A stretch of 20,555 nucleotides of DNA, from NCBI GenBank assembly GCA_023391105.1, contig JAEWBO010000009.1, positions 1 through 20,555 on the forward strand. Reading direction: 5' to 3'. A model generated the notes under the pieces. That model was given only the letters and a program-made list of their open reading frames with translations. It was not told the origin of the DNA and searched no databases. The stretch is from Bacillota bacterium (GTDB taxonomy: Bacteria; Bacillota; Clostridia; Christensenellales; SZUA-584). The translations under genes were made by a program, and so were the position numbers. Below are positions 15,025 to 20,555 of the stretch, piece after piece (the stretch's first letter is position 1; each line of letters starts with the position of its first letter).

Positions 15025-15432
15025 TTATTCAAAATCAAAAATAGACGACAACCATACTCACACGTCTAAACCATATTCATATTCTAAATATAAAGTTGCA
15101 TCAACTGCTATTCAGAAATAATACATTACCGATTTATTAAAGAAAAAGAATTTATATTTCCACATCAGAATCGAAGATCAAGTACGGTCTAAAGAAGGGC
15201 AGAAGAGCTAATATTGATAGAACATAATAGTAATCCGCTCTTTGCAGCTAGATGGTGACAGCTATATCAAGCATGACTGCCTTAATCGTGTTGTCTTAAG
15301 CTTTTCCCGCAACTTATACTTTTATTATATATTGTATATACATCGAAGTGACGGGAATCTAATCTGCTTAAGAATTTCCGCTTCACTTTCATGAGATTTC
15401 TATCAACAGCACAAATAAACTTTGTATTTTCG
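15025..15432. other. AT-rich intergenic region without a recognised gene
   Basis: No start-supported reading frame on either strand and no recognised RNA. A 28-codon stretch without stops ending at 15227 has no start codon or ribosome binding site and is not called. The palindrome tgtatataca is at 15333-15342. No convincing terminator for the MFGW genes was found. The base composition is clearly more AT-rich than the flanks, which may mark a decayed gene or an old insertion point. Confidence 0.6.
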
Positions 15433-15462
15433 TTGACACACAATGCAGGGTAATGTTAATAT
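15433..15462 (+). promoter_or_regulatory. Promoter of the 2-oxoacid dehydrogenase operon
   Basis: TTGACA (15433-15438), 18 bp spacer, TAATAT (15457-15462); TATGAT at 15460-15465 is an alternative at a longer spacing. The leader to the E2 start is about 75-80 nt and AT-rich, with ggagg at 15537-15541, 6 bp before the ATG. Confidence 0.6.
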
Positions 15463-15547
15463 GATACACAAAGAATGTTACTATTTATCACTATTTAAGA
15501 GACAAACGAGCAAATCAATGTAAATTTAGCATAAACGGAGGTTATTA

Positions 15548-16867
15548 ATGGCAGTTGGTGTGATCATGCCCCGTCAAGGGCAGTCGGTAGAAAGCTGCAT
15601 CATCGAGTGGCGCGTCAAAGAGGGCGACACAGTCAAGGAAGGCGATATCCTTTTCGCATATGAAACAGATAAAGCGACCTTCGAAGAGGAAAGCCCGGCG
15701 GCGGGAACAGTATTGAAGCTGCTTGTGGCGGACGGTGATGATGTGCCCTGTCTGGATACGGTTTTGGTGCTGGGCGAACCCGGTGAAGATATCTCCTCGT
15801 TCCTAAAGGACGGCGCCGTAGAAGAAGCTCTGGAAACGCAAAAAATGGAAGAAACAACGATGCCCAAGGCGGAGCCTGCCGCGACAGCGTCAGCAATGGC
15901 AACAGATACGGACATCATGAAAATATCCCCGCGTGCCAAAGGCATTGCGGAGCGGCAGGGGCTGGACTTAAGCAAAGCAGTGTCCACAGGTCCGGGTGGA
16001 CGCATCATTGAGCGCGACGTGGCGGTGCTCGCCGAAAACGGATACAAGGTGACAGGCGCGGCAAGCGGCGCTTATCAGGGCGGCGCACAAGGCAGCGGCC
16101 TTGGCGGTGCTGTGACGACAGCGGATTTGTACGCGACACCCGCGGCGGCTCCGGCAGCATCAATTCCCGAAGCGGCCTATACAGATGTGAAGCTCTCGGG
16201 CGTACGCAAGGCCATAGCGAAATCCATGCAGGCGTCGCTGTCGCAGATGGCACAGCTCACGCATCAGTCCAGCTTCGATGCCACAGCGATACTTGCGTAC
16301 CGCGAGCGCATCAAGGCAAATATGGAAAAGCTCGGCCTGCCCAATATCACGCTCAACGACATCGTGCTGTACGCGGTGTCCAGAACGCTCAAAAACCATC
16401 CCGATTTGAACGCGCATTTCCTAGGCGATTCCATGCGGCTGTTCAGCAGTGTGAACCTCGGCATGGCGGTGGATACCGAAAGAGGACTGCTTGTCCCCAC
16501 GGTGTTCGGCGCTGATATGCTTTCTCTCGCTGAGATCGCGGCCAAGACAAAGGAGGTTGCGGCTGCGGCGCAGTCCGGCAAGATTTCGCCCGATCTGCTT
16601 ACCGGCGGCACGTTCACGGTCTCCAACCTCGGCGCGTTCGGTATCGAGATGTTCACACCTGTGATCAATCCGCCGCAGACGGCGATACTCGGCGTGTGCA
16701 ACATCATATACCGTCAGAAGAAGGTGGGAGACCAGTTCATGACATATCCCGCGATGGGGCTTTCGCTCACGTACGACCACCGCGCGGTAGACGGCGCGCC
16801 TGCGTCACGGTTTTTAAAAGACCTCTGCGAATCGCTTGAGGCTTTTGACATCCTGCTCGCGAAATAA
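15548..16867 (+). CDS. 2-oxoacid dehydrogenase complex E2 (dihydrolipoamide acyltransferase)
   Basis: Core of a 2-oxoacid dehydrogenase complex, transferring the acyl group from the lipoyl arm to CoA; 439 aa, cytoplasmic. One lipoyl domain (about 1-82) with the lipoylated Lys42 in ETDKATFEEESP. A linker, then a peripheral subunit-binding domain (about 125-163, with SPRAKGIAERQGLDL and GPGGRIIERDV). A Gly/Ala-rich hinge (about 168-200), then the catalytic domain (about 205-439) with YDHRAVDG (His411, Asp415). All key residues are present. It is the first gene of an operon with E3 11 bp and E1 farther downstream. A single lipoyl domain is usual for Gram-positive PDH, acetoin and branched-chain complexes, so the substrate is left open. 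Confidence 0.94.
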   Translation: MAVGVIMPRQGQSVESCIIEWRVKEGDTVKEGDILFAYETDKATFEEESPAAGTVLKLLVADGDDVPCLDTVLVLGEPGEDISSFLKDGAVEEALETQKMEETTMPKAEPAATASAMATDTDIMKISPRAKGIAERQGLDLSKAVSTGPGGRIIERDVAVLAENGYKVTGAASGAYQGGAQGSGLGGAVTTADLYATPAAAPAASIPEAAYTDVKLSGVRKAIAKSMQASLSQMAQLTHQSSFDATAILAYRERIKANMEKLGLPNITLNDIVLYAVSRTLKNHPDLNAHFLGDSMRLFSSVNLGMAVDTERGLLVPTVFGADMLSLAEIAAKTKEVAAAAQSGKISPDLLTGGTFTVSNLGAFGIEMFTPVINPPQTAILGVCNIIYRQKKVGDQFMTYPAMGLSLTYDHRAVDGAPASRFLKDLCESLEAFDILLAK

Positions 16868-16878
16868 GGAGGGCAGCA

Positions 16879-18243
16879 ATGGTTTATGATTTGATTGTGA
16901 TTGGCGGCGGCCCCGCCGGCTATCTCGGCGCGGAACGCGCAGGCCACGCAGGGCTCAAAACGCTGCTGTTTGAAAAACGCAGTGTGGGCGGCGTCTGCCT
17001 CAATGAAGGCTGCATCCCCACAAAAACGTTGCTGTATTCAGCAAAGATAAAGGACAGCGCGTCTCACGGCGACGTTTACGGCGTCAAAGTGCAGGGCGCG
17101 GAATTAAACCACAGCGCGGTGATTGCGCGTAAGAACAAGGTGGTTAAAACGCTCGTCGGCGGCGTGGAAGCGACGCTCAAGGGCGCGGGTGTCACGGTCG
17201 TCAAGGCGGCGGCCACGGTGACAGGCAAGAATATGGACGGCTTCACAGTGACGGACGGCAAAGACACATACACGGGCAAGCGCCTTCTGATAGCGGCGGG
17301 CTCGGAGACGGCAGTGCCGCCTATTCCGGGGCTGGCAGACGCGATAAAGAGCGGCTTCGTGCTGACCAGCCGTGAAATGCTGGACATCACAGAGGTGCCA
17401 AAGAAGCTCATCGTGATTGGCGGCGGCGTGATCGGTCTGGAGATGGCGAGCTATTTCTGCTCAGCCGGTTCCGACGTGACCGTGATCGAAATGCTGGATG
17501 CCATCGGCGGCCCGATCGATGCGGACATTGCGGCGATACTCAAAAAGAACCTGGTCAAAAAGGGCATCACCTTTCAGCTGGGCTGCAAGGTGACGGGTAT
17601 TTCGGACAAGGTGGAATATCTGGACGCTAACGGCAACGCGGCGACTCTGGCGGCAGACAAGGTGCTGCTTTCCATCGGACGGCGGCCTATGGCGGACGGC
17701 CTTGGCCTTGAGTCCATCGGCGTGCTGACGGATCGCGGCAAGGTCGTGACGGACAGTCATCTGCAAACGAATATCCCCGGCGTGTATGCGGCGGGAGATG
17801 TCAACGGCAAGTCGCTGCTGGCGCACACGGCATACCGTGAGGCCGAGGTGGCGGTGAACCACATGACAGGCAAAAAGGATATCATGCGCTACGACGCGAT
17901 TCCTGCTGTGATATACACCACGCCCGAAGTCGCAGGTGTCGGGCTTACGGAGAAAGCGGCAAAGGAAAAGGGCATTGATGTGACAGTCAAGAGCATCACG
18001 ATGAACTTTTCGGGGCGGTATCTCGCGGAGAACGACAAGGGCGACGGCATTATCAAGCTCGTGGCGGATAAGAAATGGAACAAGCTCGTGGGCGTTCACA
18101 TGATCTCGAGCTACGCGTCCGAAATTATCTACGGCGCGGATATCATGATCGAAAAGGAAATGACAATTGACGAAATCAAACAGCTGATGTTCCCGCATCC
18201 GACGGTGTGCGAAGCGCTGCGTGAAGCCATCTTCCAGCTGTAG
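16879..18243 (+). CDS. lpdA: Dihydrolipoyl dehydrogenase (E3)
   Basis: FAD-dependent disulfide reductase that reoxidises dihydrolipoyl-E2 with NAD+, 454 aa, usual length, without an N-terminal lipoyl domain. FAD-binding GGGPAGYLGA at 9-18; redox disulfide C40/C45 in GVCLNEGCIPTK; NAD-binding GGGVIGLEMASYF in the middle; second FAD segment GVYAAGDVNGKSLLAHTA; dimer-interface catalytic pair H440/E445 in HPTVCE. Position 441-445 replaces the common HPTLSE by HPTVCE, which keeps the His and Glu. aaggaggg lies upstream of the ATG. It sits between E2 and E1, so it is probably dedicated to this complex. Confidence 0.94.
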   Translation: MVYDLIVIGGGPAGYLGAERAGHAGLKTLLFEKRSVGGVCLNEGCIPTKTLLYSAKIKDSASHGDVYGVKVQGAELNHSAVIARKNKVVKTLVGGVEATLKGAGVTVVKAAATVTGKNMDGFTVTDGKDTYTGKRLLIAAGSETAVPPIPGLADAIKSGFVLTSREMLDITEVPKKLIVIGGGVIGLEMASYFCSAGSDVTVIEMLDAIGGPIDADIAAILKKNLVKKGITFQLGCKVTGISDKVEYLDANGNAATLAADKVLLSIGRRPMADGLGLESIGVLTDRGKVVTDSHLQTNIPGVYAAGDVNGKSLLAHTAYREAEVAVNHMTGKKDIMRYDAIPAVIYTTPEVAGVGLTEKAAKEKGIDVTVKSITMNFSGRYLAENDKGDGIIKLVADKKWNKLVGVHMISSYASEIIYGADIMIEKEMTIDEIKQLMFPHPTVCEALREAIFQL

Positions 18244-18266
18244 AATATTTTATAAGGAGACAAGAC

Positions 18267-20555
18267 ATGACAAAATGCTTAACGGTCGATCCATCACAGG
18301 TCAGACAGCCGGGCAGTATATCCTTTGAAGATATTCCGGTCAATGTGTATCAAAAAACGGTGGCGGATGAAAAAAAGAATTTCACGAAGGATGAGTTCTT
18401 AAGAATGTACCGCGATATGCTCATCATCCGCGAGTTTGAGACAATGCTCAACCTCATCAAGACGACGGGTGAATACGAGGGAGAGGCGTATAACCATCCG
18501 GGCCCGGCGCATCTTGGCATCGGTCAGGAAGCGGCATACGTCGGACAAGCCTACGGCCTTTCCATCAACGACTATACGTTTGGCTCGCACAGAAGCCACG
18601 GCGAGATTCTCGCCAAGGGCTTAAGCGCCATCACACAGCTGGGTGACGATGAGCTCATGGGCATCATGAAGGATTTCTTTGGCGGCGAGACATTTGCGGT
18701 CGTCGAGAAGACGACAAAGGCCACCAACGTGAAAGATATCGCAATCGAGTTTCTGCTGTACGGCACGCTCGCTGAAATTTTCGCGCGAAAGACCGGCTTC
18801 AATCGCGGCCTCGGCGGCTCCATGCACGCATTCTTCATTCCGTTCGGCATTTTCCCGAACAACGCCATCGTGGGCGGCAGCGCGGATATCGCGGCAGGCG
18901 CGGCGCTGTACAAGCGTGTCAACAACAAGGACGGCATCGTCGTCTGCAATATCGGCGACGGCAGCATCGGCTGCGGCCCCGTGTATGAAGCGATGAACTT
19001 CGCGGCGATGGATCAGTTTAACACGCTCTGGGACGACGAGCACAGAGGCGGGCTGCCCATCATATTCAACATATTCAACAACTTCTATGGCATGGGCGGA
19101 CAGACCTGCGGCGAAACCATGGCATACAGCCAGGTGGCGCGTCTGGGCGCGGGTGTCACACCCAGCCAGATGTACGCGGAACGCGTGGACGGCTACAACC
19201 CGCTTGCCGTGATCGACGCGTATAAGCGCAAGCGTGAGCTGATTGAAAGCCGCAAGGGCCCCGTGCTGCTTGACGTGCTGACCTACCGTATCTCGGGGCA
19301 CAGCCCGTCGGATGCCTCGGCTTACCGCGCCAAGGAAGAGGTTGAAGCGTGGCAGCAAGCCGATTCGATCGCGGCGTTCGGCAAGCAGATTAAGGATGCC
19401 AATATCGCAAAAGCGTCTGAGCTGGAAGCGATCGAGCAGCAGGTGAAGGCTTGGATTCTGAGCACCGTCAAGCTCGCCAAGAACGACACGCTGTCTCCGC
19501 GCATGGATTTAAGCCAAAACCCAAATGCCATTGCCGACCTGATGTTCTCCAACGGCCATGTGAAGAGCATGGACGATACAAGAAAGCCCGAAGCGCTGGA
19601 GACCAAAGAGGAGAACGCTCATGTCAAGCAGCTCACCAAAAAGGTGCGCTTTGCTTTCGACGAGGACGGTAAGCCGGTTTCCAAAAACAAAGTTTATCAG
19701 CTTCGTGATGGCATATTCGAAGCCATTATCGACAAATACTACGAGGACCCGACGCTCACAGCCTATGGTGAGGACGTGCGCGAGTGGGGCGGCGCGTTTG
19801 CGGTTTACCGCGGACTTAGCGATTGCCTGCCATATCACCGTTTGTTCAACTCGCCGATATCCGAAGCCGCCATCGTCGGCACCGCCGTGGGTTATGCCAT
19901 GGCGGGCGGCCGCGTGATCGCCGAGCTCATGTATGCGGATTTCCTCGGCCGCGCGGGTGACGAGGTGTTCAACCAACTCAGCAAATGGCAGTCGATGAGC
20001 GCAGGCATACTCAAAATGCCGTGCGTGCTGCGTATGTCGGTGGGCTCCAAATACGGTGCTCAGCATTCTCAGGATTGGTCGGCGCTGTGTACGCACATAC
20101 CGGGCCTCAAGGTCGTGTTCCCCGCGACGCCTTACGACGCCAAGGGACTCATGGCGGCGGCGCTAAACGGCACAGATCCTGTGATATTCCTCGAAAGCCA
20201 GCGCGTTTACGATATCGCTGAGCAGTTCCACGAGGGCGGTGTGCCCGCTGAATCCTATGAGATCGAGATCGGCGAGCCGGATGTCAAAGTTCAAGGCAGC
20301 GACTTAACGATTCTTTCGGTTGGCGCGACGCTTTACCGCGTGATGGATGCTGTGAAGCTGTTCGCGGCGCTCGGTATCTGCGTGGAAGTCATTGACGCGC
20401 GCAGCCTTGTGCCGTTCAACTACGAGACGGTAATCGAATCCGTCAAGAAGACAGGCCGCATCATCATCACAGGCGATGCCTGCGAGAGAGGCTCTCATCT
20501 TAACGACTTCGCGCGCAACTTAACCGAGCTTGCGTTCGATTATCTGGATGCGCCG
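18267..20555 (+). CDS. 2-oxoacid dehydrogenase E1, alpha and beta subunits fused in one frame (3'-partial)
   Basis: Thiamine-diphosphate-dependent E1, open from ATG 18267 (aaggag 7 bp upstream) through the window end: 763 codons without a stop. The alpha-like part (about 50-395) has HLGIGQEAAYVG, HRSHGE, GGSMHAF and the ThDP motif GDGS (230-233) ending in NN (271-272). The beta-like part (about 475-763) has LTAYGEDV, SPISEAAIVGTAVGYAM (E533, the cofactor-activating Glu position), QHSQDWSALCTHIPGLKVVFPATPYDAKGL and a transketolase C-terminal domain beginning near the end. A charged linker (about 395-470) joins them. Two segments look longer than in standard E1 alpha: about 55 residues after AKGL (about 117-165) and about a dozen inside the ThDP motif (about 250-263). 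Fused E1 is known for some branched-chain-type enzymes. Substrate uncertain. Confidence 0.92.
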   Translation, partial: MTKCLTVDPSQVRQPGSISFEDIPVNVYQKTVADEKKNFTKDEFLRMYRDMLIIREFETMLNLIKTTGEYEGEAYNHPGPAHLGIGQEAAYVGQAYGLSINDYTFGSHRSHGEILAKGLSAITQLGDDELMGIMKDFFGGETFAVVEKTTKATNVKDIAIEFLLYGTLAEIFARKTGFNRGLGGSMHAFFIPFGIFPNNAIVGGSADIAAGAALYKRVNNKDGIVVCNIGDGSIGCGPVYEAMNFAAMDQFNTLWDDEHRGGLPIIFNIFNNFYGMGGQTCGETMAYSQVARLGAGVTPSQMYAERVDGYNPLAVIDAYKRKRELIESRKGPVLLDVLTYRISGHSPSDASAYRAKEEVEAWQQADSIAAFGKQIKDANIAKASELEAIEQQVKAWILSTVKLAKNDTLSPRMDLSQNPNAIADLMFSNGHVKSMDDTRKPEALETKEENAHVKQLTKKVRFAFDEDGKPVSKNKVYQLRDGIFEAIIDKYYEDPTLTAYGEDVREWGGAFAVYRGLSDCLPYHRLFNSPISEAAIVGTAVGYAMAGGRVIAELMYADFLGRAGDEVFNQLSKWQSMSAGILKMPCVLRMSVGSKYGAQHSQDWSALCTHIPGLKVVFPATPYDAKGLMAAALNGTDPVIFLESQRVYDIAEQFHEGGVPAESYEIEIGEPDVKVQGSDLTILSVGATLYRVMDAVKLFAALGICVEVIDARSLVPFNYETVIESVKKTGRIIITGDACERGSHLNDFARNLTELAFDYLDAP

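Noticed and set aside
15177..15227. Short open stretch encoding a Lys/Arg-rich peptide in the AT-rich gap
   Set aside because: No start codon or ribosome binding site, ends after 17 codons, and no family recognised; chance is sufficient.

Overview
The window looks like chromosomal DNA from a Bacillota bacterium, most likely a clostridial lineage of moderate GC content. The grounds are AGGAGG-type ribosome binding sites, near-consensus sigma-A promoters in short AT-rich gaps, a tRNA-Val-responsive T-box in front of valS, the valS-folC gene order, and families common in Clostridia (PAS/GGDEF/HD-GYP sensor, PrsW, DUF3810). No rRNA, tRNA, CRISPR array, insertion sequence or phage gene was recognised. 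The species cannot be told from the sequence alone.

Layout. 1-1266: end of a zinc/manganese-type ABC importer operon, with a partial ATPase carrying a suspicious frame-breaking repeat and C-tract at its edge, followed by the permease. 1470-5663: a 1122-aa multi-PAS/GAF diguanylate cyclase and HD-GYP phosphodiesterase hybrid, followed 24 bp later by a flavodoxin-fold reductase with an iron-sulfur-flavoprotein-like cysteine motif. 5735-6565 (minus): an arginase-family protein lacking one canonical metal ligand. 6752-7036: a self-contained unit of promoter, 51-codon single-pass membrane protein gene and terminator. 7038-8995 (minus): two polytopic membrane proteins with metalloprotease motifs, DUF3810 (HExxH) and PrsW, each with its own promoter. 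9226-13286: promoter, T-box leader (specifier GUC), valS and a short-N-terminus folC overlapping it by 4 bp. 13357-15024: an amidohydrolase, then three tandem paralogous small proteins that all begin MFGW. 15025-15547: an AT-rich gap with no gene, ending in a promoter. 15548-20555: a 2-oxoacid dehydrogenase operon in the order E2, E3, E1. The E1 gene is a single alpha-beta fusion, still open at the window end.

How it works together. The T-box couples valS-folC expression to uncharged tRNA-Val. The E2/E3/E1 genes together encode all catalytic parts of one 2-oxoacid dehydrogenase complex: E1 decarboxylates and acylates the lipoyl arm, E2 transfers the acyl group to CoA, and E3 reoxidises the arm with NAD+. 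The substrate (pyruvate, acetoin or branched-chain 2-oxoacids) cannot be fixed from sequence. I found no convincing new defence or mobile system. The most unusual items are the fused, insertion-bearing E1, the MFGW paralog triplet, the 51-aa membrane protein unit, the broken 5' edge of the metal-transporter ATPase and the shortened FolC.
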